From: Adenophora triphylla var. japonica
Lineage: Eukaryota > Streptophyta > Magnoliopsida > Asterales > Campanulaceae
Direction: 5' to 3'
DNA length: 64,000 bases
Assembly: GCA_022495995.1 (NCBI GenBank)
Contig: JAFEMH010001305.1
Location: 124,001-188,000 of the forward strand
Of the stretch, positions 1-8,167 are shown piece by piece (positions within the stretch are counted from its first letter, which is position 1; each line of letters opens with the position of its first letter). Under the pieces are notes generated by a model, which worked only from the letters and a program-made list of their open reading frames with translations, was not told the DNA's origin and searched no databases. The position numbers and the translations under genes are program-made.

Positions 1-784
1 CATTCGAACGCTCATTCCAGCCCCAAAACAACATTTGACATTCAAACGCTCAGTCCTGTCTTCGGACATTCAAGTCACACTTTCGTCTCTTGACGTCAAA
101 ATTCCCATTGGTTTTCACCAACATTTATCTCCCCGGCCGCCAATCGTAAGCCCGATCGTCCCACTACAGCGGCCATCAAGGTAAGCCCGCACAACAATCC
201 CTCTTGGGCCATCTTCATAAATCCGAATACCTTTTCACTCCAGCAAGTGAACGTTCACTTCCTCGGCAGTCATCGTAAGCCCGACCATCCCAATTCAGCA
301 GCCATCAAGGTAAGCCCGCACAACAATCCATCTTCGACCATCGCCGTCAGCTCAAACGCTCCTCCCCAGCAGGATCCTAAGACTATCCGTCTAAAGAAGA
401 AAAGGTCAATCAACCCCCTCAGTTCCTAACTGGCCCCGTCAGAACTCTGGACGCTTTTCCCCAGCAATGTGTCAGTCTCTCCCGAGACCACATCCCGTTC
501 CTAACCCCGTCGTTAGAACGTCAATCCTTCCGTGTTGATAATAACGCCAGTTTAACACAACCATTCCCATCATTGTCACCCTATCCCCGGCGGATAAACC
601 TGCAGTCATCATGAGTCCAATACTCAAGGCATGAACGCCTTCGTCTCAGGATAAACGCATCCTCGTAATCCCGGTCTGAGGCGCTACACGCCCTCGTATG
701 TTCCAGTAACTCCGGTCTGAGGTGCCACACGCCCTCGTATGTTCAGACACTCCGGTCTGAGGCACCATACGCCCTTGAAGGTTT

Positions 785-1045
785 CAGAAATCTTAGGTTC
801 AGATGCCTCACAATAGTCTTCACTCAGGTTCAGACGCCTCACAATAGTCTTCACTCAGGTTCAGACGCCTCACAATAGTCTTTACTCAGGTTCAGACGCC
901 TCACAATAGTCTCCACTCAGGTTCAGATGCCTCACAATAGTCTCACTCAGGTTCAGACGCCTCACAATAGTCTCCACTTAGGTTTAGACGCCTCACAATA
1001 GTCTCACTCAGGTTTAGAAGCCTCACAACAGTCTCTCTCAGGTTA
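785..1045. repeat. 31-bp minisatellite in element B
   Basis: About eight tandem units of roughly 31 bp have the core 'caggttcagacgcctcac' followed by 'aatagtctccact'. Point changes between units are few (tctt/tctcc, gacg/gatg), which suggests recent expansion. Each unit contains AGAC and GTCT arms flanking an 11-nt spacer. Just upstream, 675-775 has three longer units that also contain an inverted repeat (GAGGCG and CGCCCTC). Confidence 0.85.
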
Positions 1046-1071
1046 AGGTCCCCACGCGCTCCTTGCACCTA

Positions 1072-1122
1072 CGAACTACGATCGACTTTATTCCCGCTCG
1101 GGATACGTAGGAATCCTTTCGC
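1072..1122 (+). other. Conserved 3'-region hairpin (CTACG/CGTAG) in B
   Basis: The segment runs CTACGATCG, then a short TCCCG-CT-CGGGA stem-loop, then ATACGTAGG. Comparable hairpins with different stem sequences occur in elements A, C, D and E, so this is a family-wide 3' module and not a chance inverted repeat. Confidence 0.55.
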
Positions 1123-1228
1123 TAAGGGTCCAGCCAGCTAACCGCCCAGGTCTTTCAAAGTAAGGCATCCCCCGATTTGGATCCTTGTCTTTTTTCAACG
1201 ACCCCACTTCCTTCGGAAGTGACGTCGC

Positions 1229-1240
1229 TGAGGGGCTAAC
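1229..1240 (+). other. Polypurine tract of element B
   Basis: The tract 'tgaggggctaac' lies immediately before the LTR start TGTAAGTACC. The same GAGGGGCT core abuts the 3' LTRs of A and D on the other strand. Confidence 0.65.
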
Positions 1241-1643
1241 TGTAAGTACCCAAATCCGGATCGCCAAAATCCGTTATAAGTTAACCGGAATCCGTTAACT
1301 GGCCCGCTCCAAGTTAACCGGAACCCGTTAAGCTCCCCGTTCCCAAGCCAACGAGACATCTCGGGACTGCCCCATGCATCTCGACGTCAAAGCGTACTCA
1401 ACATACGTCGTCGCACGTAAAAGTACAGCTTTCCCTGAAAAACGCACTTTTCAGCACTTTCCGAGGGCGTTTCGGACATTTTCCGGACTGTTATTTTAAA
1501 AACGGATAAAACCGGGGATAATGGCACGAAATCCCGTAACCTGGTGAGTCACAGGGACACTTGGCGTGCATGCCACAGCTCCCTCATCAACATCAATCAA
1601 AAATCAATGTGAAAAGACTAAAATACCCCTGGTATGCAGTCTA

Positions 1644-1749
1644 AGTCCGGCCGGACTCTTTTGCAGACAATCCAGAATTGTTAGCAAGTCCCTCCAATTT
1701 CCAAAGTTTCACAAAACTCCCTGGTTTTCAACCTCAGTCCGTCCGGACT
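1644..1749. promoter_or_regulatory. B-type promoter palindromes
   Basis: A perfect 14-bp palindrome AGTCCGGCCGGACT lies at 1644-1657. A near-palindromic second copy AGTCCGTCCGGACT lies at 1736-1749, 17 bp upstream of the TATA box. The layout matches the palindrome-plus-TATA arrangement of the other LTR families, but with a different sequence. Confidence 0.6.
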
Positions 1750-1766
1750 TATCCTGAAATTTTACC

Positions 1767-1774
1767 TATAAATA
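1767..1774 (+). promoter_or_regulatory. LTR TATA box, element B
   Basis: TATAAATA lies in 'acctataaatacagagg', about 525 bp into the LTR, a similar depth to the TATA boxes of the A and D LTRs. It likely drives the element from the equivalent 5' LTR. Confidence 0.65.
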
Positions 1775-2204
1775 CAGAGGCTGTCAAAGCCATAAAGAGA
1801 ATAAAAAAATTACTCCCTTTCCTCCCAAAGCCACAGCCCAAACTGGTTTTCACCCTTCCCGAGCCCCCGTTTCGCCTTGATTCGCTTGAAAACTCCGTAT
1901 TTCGATCAAATACAACTTTCGCCACCTCAAAACTCCGTTCCAAACACTTTTCCGTATCCCGTATACGCCCCCCGAGCCAAAGGAGCCGACCCTAGCCATA
2001 GGTAGCTCCCTCTCTCTAAACTCTCGTTCCGTCTCGGTTTATGCGCCAGTTGCTACAACCATTTCGGACGACGTTGTTGAAATGTAGACGTCTCCGTCTA
2101 ACAGGGTCCGATACGTTTTAGTCCCTGATCCTCTTCTCTTCCCGTAAGAGAAGTAATCTCGGGTTAAAACGGCGTTTCGGCCCCGTTTCGTTACTTTTTA
2201 TGTC

Positions 2205-2470
2205 ATTTACAAATTTCGGATCGTTTGATCCGTCGATCATCATTTACTTTCATGTCATTTACAAATTCCGGATCATTTGATCCGTTGATCGTCATTTACT
2301 GTTACGCAAATTTACAATTCCGAGCTGTTTGGCTCATCGATCGTACTTTACAATTTCGGATCGTTTGATTCCGTCGATACCGCATTTTAAATACTGTCAT
2401 TTACAAGTTCGAGCCGTTTGGATCGTGATAGTATTTACTTATCAAAGTCCGAGTCGCAACCCGATTCGTT
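2205..2470. repeat. Degenerate tandem repeat within the B LTR
   Basis: Four to five diverged units are built on 'tttacaaattcggatcgttt' and 'gatccgtcgatc', spaced about 40-65 bp. The GATC core and its flanks form weak inverted repeats. Confidence 0.6.
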
Positions 2471-2509
2471 GATTGCATATCATTTAATGCCTTTTTCCCA
2501 AAAAAATGC

Positions 2510-2975
2510 TAACAATGTAATGCCCGGTTCAAAACCGGAGTTCGACATTCGAACTCTCTTTCAAAACGCGTGAAATGACGTTTGGCATCCAAACGCTCAT
2601 CTTCAAACTTAAAAGCCGAATTTTGACATTCAATATCATTTAATACGTTTTTCCCGTAAAATCGTTAACAATGACACGCCCGGTTCAAAACCGGAGTTCG
2701 ACATTCGAACTCTCTTTCAAAACGCGCGAAATGACGTTTGGCATCCAAACGCTCATCTTCAAACTTAAAAGCCGACTTTTGACATTCAAAATCATTTAAT
2801 ACGTTTTTCCCGTAAAATCGTTAACAATGACACGCCCGGTTCAAAACCGGAGTTCGACATTCGAACTCTCTTTCAAAACGCGCGAAATGACGTTTGGCAT
2901 CCAAACGCTCATCTTCAAACTCAAAATCCCACGTTTGACATTCAAACGCTCCTTTCTTAAAAGTCAACATTTGAC
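2510..2975. repeat. 156-bp tandem repeat, three units, within the B LTR
   Basis: The phrase 'gttcaaaaccggagttcgac' recurs at 2526, 2683 and 2839, with the intervening sequence repeated almost exactly. Each unit includes 'gacgtttggcatccaaacg', which contains a CGTTTG and CAAACG inverted repeat. Confidence 0.85.
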
Positions 2976-3185
2976 ACTTAAGACAAACAGTTAAAATCAG
3001 CATTCGCGCCACTTTTCCTAAAACCTCCAAAAACGACGTTTGTCATTCAAATGCTCGCCTTTTCAAACAGAATCACATAATCAACGTTTGACATTCAAAC
3101 CAAGATTAAGCTTTTCATTCAAGCCCCCATTTTCAAAAGGCAAACACACACACACACACACACATTTTCGAGAAAGGTAGAAAGA

Positions 3186-3198
3186 CTCATCATACGAG
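3186..3198 (+). other. R/U5 hairpin, element B copy
   Basis: CTCATCATACGAG is followed by 'gcattttgggtgatctc' and 'cgtgacctccgaac'. It is the weakest-stemmed member of a hairpin found at the same place in all five LTR families here. Confidence 0.5.
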
Positions 3199-3997
3199 GC
3201 ATTTTGGGTGATCTCAATATACTCTTCTCGAAACGTAACGTGACCTCCGAACCTAACAATCTATGGCACTAAAAAGCTTTTTACTCATTTTTGCTACCAA
3301 TAAAAATGACACCCCGTTTTCAAAGCCTTTTCCTAAGTTTTTGCTGCCAATAAAAATGACACCATTTTCAACCAATAGCCGTTTCTCAACGTTTGGGCTC
3401 AGAATACAAAAACCGCGTGGCGACTCCTCTCCTTCCCGCAAGTGAGGTCTCAGACACCAACCCTCCGCGAAAGACAACCGCCCTTTTCGTACCACGCGAA
3501 AATGCCCGGGTAATTTCACATCTTTAGTGTGGTATCAACGGCCTTTTGGTTGTGTTAATGTGTGAGACAATCAAATCACATAAACATCAATGAACTTATG
3601 CCTTTGATAAAAGACTTGACAACCAACTAACTCAAATAACAATAACAAATATGATACATAAGCCACTTAATAATATGTCTTATACATATTTTATAAGACC
3701 TATTATTAGTCTTATACCCTTGGTAGAAGACCTGAAAAACAACTAAATCAAATACCAAGTACATAATAAAGTTCTTATACCTGATCTTTTTTTCAAATCT
3801 GCAATTTGTTGCTTGAAGTTACTTATCTTCTTTGACACGTCCCACTTCATAAACCTTGGAAGAAATTGTCTTGTAGGCTCAAACAACTTTGTGTGCTCGT
3901 TAAACTAACACTTTAGAGAAAAACATAATTTATATAGTATTAAAAATTAGTCTATAACATCGTATTTCTATCCATTAAATAAAATAAAATAGAAAAG

Positions 3998-4306
3998 TCA
4001 ATAAATTGCACTTATATGTAAGATAGAGACACATCCTACAACAAGAAGTGGAGTTTTATGCTTTTCATCTAACGATTGAATCAGGTTTTCAAGAATTGTT
4101 GCAGACCAATCATATTTCTTCTTGTTTTCCAAATCATCCACATAATGAAGAAATGTAGAGGACATGATCTCGTTTTGAAGCAAAGACTCCATTGAAACCA
4201 AGCTCAACAACCTTACCATGTCCTCAAAATCTTCTTCATTTTCACTCTTAACAATCTTTCTCAATACGTCCTTCACCAGTTTCATATTATTTCTTTGGCT
4301 TTGCAC
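3998..4306 (-). pseudogene. ULP1/DUF1985-type transposon protein fragment
   Basis: A 102-codon frame carries a phrase of the form 'YDWSATILENLI', then 'VVGCVSILHI'. From memory this matches the plant transposon-borne proteins with a DUF1985-like region ahead of a ULP1 protease domain (typically '...YNWAKFLLDNL...GCVLLL'). No catalytic ULP1 region is visible. On the minus strand the preceding segment of the same gene would be 21638-21855, now separated by the 17-kb element A. The downstream part is cut off by element B at 3518. This is inference from motif resemblance only. Confidence 0.35.
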
Positions 4307-4438
4307 CCTGGAAACAGTCTATTCATAAAATCACATGAATGACGATCACGCCTCAACTTCATGTCAATTGTTTCCTTTCCACCAATAATCCCAAACAACT
4401 AGAAACATCAGAAGTAGTCAAAAAAACTAATTCTTTAC

Positions 4439-4443
4439 CAACC
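4439..4443. other. Left target-site duplication of element A (caacc)
   Basis: caacc at 4439-4443 is repeated at 21633-21637, directly after the CA end of the right LTR. A perfect 5-bp duplication is the size expected for a gypsy integrase. Confidence 0.85.
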
Positions 4444-5044
4444 TAAAATTACCTGGGATCCGGCTCGCGCGCGGAGGCCCCGGTATCTCGCATTGTGTCG
4501 CTGTTCGGGAAGTCGCCCGGATCCGAGAGGCAGCGCAATCGTGCCCCGGCATCTGGCTTATTCCGTTTTAGCGTGTTGGAGGTGTCTTGCCGTTGTTTTC
4601 GCAATTGTAGAGTCGCCACGCCGTTTTTATTAAGCCCAAAACATTGAAAAAGGGCATCAGTTTAGAAATAAACTGTTTTTGTGTAATGAGATTTTGAGTT
4701 CGGAGGTCAGATGACTCCTCGGGAAGAGAATATTAGAATCTTAGAGCTCACCCGAGTCGCCTCGTAAAAATGAGTCTTTCGGATACCCCTAATATTCTTT
4801 AACTGTTGTGTGTGTGTGTGTGTGCGCTTTTAAAAATGCATCCTGTGTCGGATGTCTACATTGTACACTACGTATTGAAATGTATTGAAATAGTAATGGA
4901 AGGAAGCCTTACCAATGTTGATTCGTGTCTGTCTTCCGCTGGGGAATAGTGTTTGAGGATGGAATGATGCTCCGGCACAGACCGGGATTGCTTCGGGAGG
5001 AGCCGGTTGTCTGCGGACAGAGTTTCGGCGTGAGTTGAGATTGC

Positions 5045-5170
5045 AAGTTGCGTTAGGGCAGAGTTTCGGCATGCATTGGGATGGCAGGAGTCACTTGGGC
5101 AGAGTTTCGGCGTGCGTTGGGATGGCAGGAGTCACTCGGGCAGAGTTTCGGCGTGGTTTGGGATCGCCGG
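5045..5170. repeat. 43-bp repeat in the A LTR
   Basis: Three partial copies of 'gttgggatggcaggagtcac' and 'gggcagagtttcggcgtg' lie in tandem, and the same array is in the right LTR at about 20756-20880. The GC-rich stretch to 5400 gives overlapping open frames on both strands that are not protein-like. Confidence 0.7.
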
Positions 5171-5444
5171 TTTGACTCAGAAAGAGCCGGGACGCCTTGG
5201 AAAGACCAGGCAAGGCCTCGGAGTACCACGAGGGGCCTCAAAGTATCTCGAGAGTGCCTCGGGACAGCGCAGGAGCATCGCGGGAGCGCTCGAGGAGGCT
5301 TCGGAGCACCACGAGGGGGCTCGGAAGGCCTCGGAAGGATCCGAAAGGGGCCGGGATTGCCCCGAAGGGTCTTAGAGGGGAGCCTGAAGGCTAGGGGGAG
5401 AGGAGAGAAGAGGGAGGTGTAAAAAATGAGGGAGGGGGAGCCCT

Positions 5445-5453
5445 CTATTTATA
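5445..5453 (-). promoter_or_regulatory. LTR TATA box, element A left
   Basis: On the minus strand this reads TATAAATAG, with palindromes starting 20 bp upstream. The equivalent in the 5' LTR is 21156-21164, which would be the working promoter. Confidence 0.7.
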
Positions 5454-5471
5454 GTAGGAGAAAACTGCAAA

Positions 5472-5725
5472 GAGGTCCGTACGGACCTCCCATGTTATCC
5501 AGATTTTTAGTTTTCCTCGATTTGAGGGAATATGTGATAATTGTGAATATTCTGGAATGATGATGTCCCCTGTGCAAAGAGGTCCGTACGGACCATCTTG
5601 GCATGCAAAGAGGTCCGTACGGACCAACCATGCCTGAGGGGTAATGATTTCTCTGGGATTTGAGGGAATATTGTGGACTTTAAGGGGATTCAGTAATTAT
5701 GGCAACAAAGAGGTCCGTACGGACC
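5472..5725. promoter_or_regulatory. Four A-type palindromes upstream of the left LTR TATA
   Basis: The core GGTCCGTACGGACC is perfect at 5474-5487, 5581-5594, 5612-5625 and 5712-5725. The first extends to an 18-bp palindrome (5472-5489). Three of the four are preceded by 'gcaaagag' or 'acaaagag'. Such spacing with conserved context looks like a multi-site operator or enhancer. Confidence 0.8.
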
Positions 5726-5921
5726 TTATTTTACTTTCCCAATTTCCTGAAAATTCCCAAAAGGTCCTTTTGTCCCTTTTTATCCCAGAAAGACTCCTCC
5801 CTTGGTTTGGTTGAGGGTTTTTTGAGAGTTTTGAGTGCCATAGGTCTTCGAGACTGTGTTTGTGAGTCTGCGGTGTTTCCCATGTGCTCGGAAGAGGGTG
5901 ATCCAGATTGGGGTACTTACA

Positions 5922-5934
5922 GAAGCCCCTCAAC
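5922..5934 (-). other. Polypurine tract of element A
   Basis: On the minus strand it reads 'cgttgaggggcttc', abutting TGTAAGTACC of the 3' LTR. Confidence 0.6.
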
Positions 5935-6600
5935 GACATCTCTTATGGAGGAAGTGGGGTCGTTGATAAGATAAGGGTCCTAATCTGGATCGCGTGCTGG
6001 GAGAGGAAGTGACCATGGAGGTCAGGGTGAGGACATGGCGGTATCCTATGGTGTGACCGTTTAGGTCAGTTGGCTGGACCCTGTGATAGGATTCCTACGT
6101 ATCCCTGGCGGGAATCAAGCCTGATCGTAGTTCGTGTGTGGGGTGAGTGTGGTAGTGCACGAGGACGGAAGATGTCCTCTGACTAAGACTCTATGGGTGG
6201 ACGTGGTGGTGTCCTGGGTGACCGTATAGGTCGATGGTTGGACCCTGTGATAGGATTCACTACGTATCCCTGGCGGGAATCAAGCCTGGCCGTAGTTCAG
6301 AGGTCATGAAATTGTGAGTGCATGTGGGCGTGATGGTGCCCTGAAGTATCTTGTGACAGCCGAGGTCAGTGGTAAGGACAGGGTAATGTCCTAAGATGTG
6401 GTGACCGCCGAGGTCAATTGTGAGGACGTGGTGGTGTCCTGGGATGGAAACTTTACAATTTTCCTAATTGGGTGGTTTAAGGCCTTCCGGGCCAGAGATA
6501 GTGATTTGGGAGGTTTATACGGTCTTCCGGACCGAGTGGTTTAAAGCCTTCCGGGCTGGAGGTAGTGAGGTGGGAGGTTTATACGGTCTTCCGGACTGAG
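5935..6600. repeat. Hairpin-rich 3' region of element A
   Basis: There is no coding signal. The stretch is a run of short inverted repeats with different arms: GACC/GGTC (several, such as 'gaccgtttaggtc'), GAGGAC/GTCCTC, and CGGTC-TTCC-GGACCG (near 6520 and 6580). Two copies of the conserved hairpin 'cctacgtatccctggcgg...gatcgtagtt' lie at about 6094-6134 and 6258-6297. Confidence 0.65.
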
Positions 6601-6619
6601 TGGTTTAAAGCCTTCCGGG

Positions 6620-6945
6620 CTGGAGGTAGTATGAGGACTTGAATCGTCTTCTGGTTGCAGTTTTCCATGCGTGAGGACTTGAATCGTCTTCTGGCTGCGG
6701 TTTGCCATGCGTGAGGACTTGAGTCGTCTTCTGGCTGTGGTTGTGTCATGTATGAAGACTTGAGTCGTCTTCTGACTGCGGTTTGCCATGTATGAAGACT
6801 TGAGTCGTCTTCTGACTGTGGTTTGCCATGCGTGAGGACTTGAATCATCTTCTGGCTGCGGTTGTGTCATGTATGAAGACTTGAGTCGTCTTCTGAATGT
6901 GGTTGTGCCATGTATGAAGACTTGAGTCGTCTTCTGACTTTGGGT
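6620..6945. repeat. Hairpin minisatellite GAAGAC/GTCTTC
   Basis: About seven units of 39-50 bp each contain GAAGACTTGAGTCGTCTTC or the GAGGACTTGAATCGTCTTC variant. Both fold with 6-bp stems; the variant is a G-U pair in RNA. The linkers alternate 'gcggtttgccatgcgt' and 'gtggttgtgtcatgtat'. Open frames across it follow the repeat and are not genes. Confidence 0.8.
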
Positions 6946-7110
6946 TTTGGTTCAGGAGTATGAACCTAGTGTTTGAGACTTAGTTCAGGAGTATGAACTT
7001 AAGTTGAGGCTTGGTTCAGGAGTATGAACCTGGCATTTGAGACTCAGTTCAGGAGTATGAACTTAAGTTGGAGCTTGGTTCAGGAGTATGATCCTGGCGA
7101 GGCTTTTTGT
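6945..7110. repeat. Tandem repeat 'ggttcaggagtatgaac'
   Basis: Five units of about 30-35 bp carry TTCA/TGAA arms around 'ggagta'. It is directly adjacent to the previous array. Confidence 0.7.
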
Positions 7111-7239
7111 GAGGCGTGGTTGCCTAGTGCTTGATTTCGAGAGGCGGGATTGCCTTGTGCTTTGTTTGCTGGGGAGAAGGTTGGACCTACGACGGCCGCC
7201 GGTGTTCATCTGTTGGGGATCATTGTGGCCTTGTAGGGA

Positions 7240-7860
7240 CCTTTTCATGCTGAGAGGGTGACATCGGGCTTACTTTGATGGCTGGTGCTTGCGTTGTAGA
7301 TGAGCGTTTTGGAGGCGTTTTGTGCCTTGAGATTTGTGCTGGGAGGTGTTGGCTCCTTCTTGCGCTTGTTTTGCCGTTGAGTGGGCGAGGTTCGGGCTTA
7401 CATTGACGGCCGGTGCTGGGGATATGTAGTTTTGTACGACTTCCTTTTGACTTGTTGGGGAAGGAGCTCGGGCTTACTTTGATGGCCGGTGCTTGCGTTG
7501 CCGTTGAGCGGGCGAAGTCCGGGCTTACATTGACAGCCGGTTCTTGAATTGCCGTTGAGTGGGCGAAGTCCGGGCTTACATTGACGGCCGGTGGTTGAAT
7601 TGCCATTGAGTAGGCGAAGTCCGGGCTTACATTGACGGCCGGTTGTTGAATTGCCGTTGAGTAGGCAAAGTCCGGGCTTACATTGACGGCCGGTGCTTGA
7701 ATTGCCGTTGAGTGGGTGAAGTCCGGGCTTACATTGACGGCCGATGGTTGAATTGCCGTTGAGTAGGCGAAGTCCGGGATTACATTGACGGCCGGTTGTT
7801 GAATTGCCGTTGAGTAGGCGAAGTCCGGGCTTACATTGACGGGCGGTGGTTGAATTGATT
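7240..7860. repeat. About 57-60-bp minisatellite 'gggcttacattgacggccgg'
   Basis: Roughly seven tight units lie between 7490 and 7860, with diverged units back to 7255. Their period is near a multiple of three, which creates a 217-codon minus-strand frame of repeated peptides. That frame lacks other protein features and is best read as an artefact. Confidence 0.8.
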
Positions 7861-7963
7861 GGTTAAGGACCAAACTGCACTGAATTTGCTGAAATAGGCC
7901 TTAGGACAGTCAGGGGCAAAGATTATAAGGGCAGAAAAGTAATTTGGCCCCTCATTGCAAGAA

Positions 7964-8008
7964 GGTCCGTATGGACCAACCTGGGATGTAAAGAGGTCCG
8001 TACGGACC
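7964..8008. promoter_or_regulatory. A-type palindromes upstream of the antisense PMD ORF
   Basis: GGTCCGTATGGACC (one mismatch) at 7964-7977 and a perfect GGTCCGTACGGACC at 7995-8008 carry the same flanks as in the LTR ('gcaagaag', 'taaagag', then 'accaac'). They lie about 160-200 bp before the ATG at 8168, with 'gggataaaaacc' (about 8042) as a possible TATA-like box between. The motif is shared with the LTR promoter of the same element. Confidence 0.75.
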
Positions 8009-8167
8009 AAGTGTGAATTTTACAGTTCCCAGATTTTGACTGGGATAAAAACCGAGGCATCCCCTTCATTTCCCATTCCCAGTTCACGAACCAGCCGAGA
8101 GAGAGAGAGAGGAAAAAACCTCCATTGTTAACCAAAATCCTCCATTTTTTAGCTTGAATTGCTCGCA

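Larger units (their letters stand above)
1..1240 (+). mobile_element. Element B, 3' internal region (Ogre/Tat-like gypsy, truncated by window edge)
   Basis: This is non-coding sequence that leads into a purine-rich tract and an LTR at 1241, so it is the 3' untranslated part of a + strand LTR retrotransposon whose body lies left of the window. It holds short repeats built on 'gtaagcccg' (about 140-320), repeats built on 'ccggtctgagg' (about 675-770), a 31-bp minisatellite, and a conserved CTACG...CGTAG hairpin. The small open frames here do not resemble any protein I know and follow the repeats. Confidence 0.7.
1241..3518 (+). mobile_element. 3' LTR of element B (about 2.28 kb)
   Basis: The LTR starts TGTAAGTACCCAAATCC and ends GGGTAATTTCA. 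The same termini, in reverse, bound the LTRs of element A (TGTAAGTACC and TGAAATTACC). It contains a TATA box, two palindromes upstream of it, two tandem arrays, a (CA)n tract at about 3144-3164, the conserved R/U5 hairpin and the PBS-like GCGTGGCGACTCC. The 5' LTR is outside the window, so a target duplication cannot be checked; the right flank begins 'catct'. Confidence 0.75.
3519..4443 (-). mobile_element. Element H, piece 1 (older transposon split by A and C)
   Basis: The sequence has 'tataagacc' palindromic repeats and the phrase 'catctttagtgtggtatcaa', both seen again at 21638-23139. It contains part of a protein-coding exon (3998-4306, minus). It ends at the 5-bp duplication caacc where element A begins. 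The class is uncertain: the coding fragments resemble ULP1/DUF1985-type proteins carried by plant DNA transposons, but I could not find terminal repeats. Confidence 0.45.
4444..5921 (-). mobile_element. 3' LTR of element A (left copy)
   Basis: It matches 20156-21632 nearly throughout. Its outer end begins TAAAATTACC where TGAAATTACC is expected, and its inner end is ...GGGTACTTACA (TGTAAGTACCC on the minus strand). It contains 43-bp repeats (about 5045-5170), a TATA box and four palindromes. Visible differences from the right copy are scattered single bases and small indels, for example near 4480-4560, so the insertion is not brand new. Confidence 0.88.

Noticed and set aside
5076..5422. Overlapping 99- and 113-codon + strand frames, repeated at 20777-21133
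   Set aside because: They are antisense to the LTR transcript, GC-rich, composed of short repeats and lacking protein-like character. They are shadows within the A LTR.
5935..6960. Regularly spaced repeats considered as a CRISPR array
   Set aside because: Units are directly tandem and the linkers are themselves repeated. The context is a plant retrotransposon with no cas genes.
7220..7873. 217-codon minus-strand frame
   Set aside because: It is a translation of the 57-60-bp minisatellite in element A, with no homology to any protein I know.
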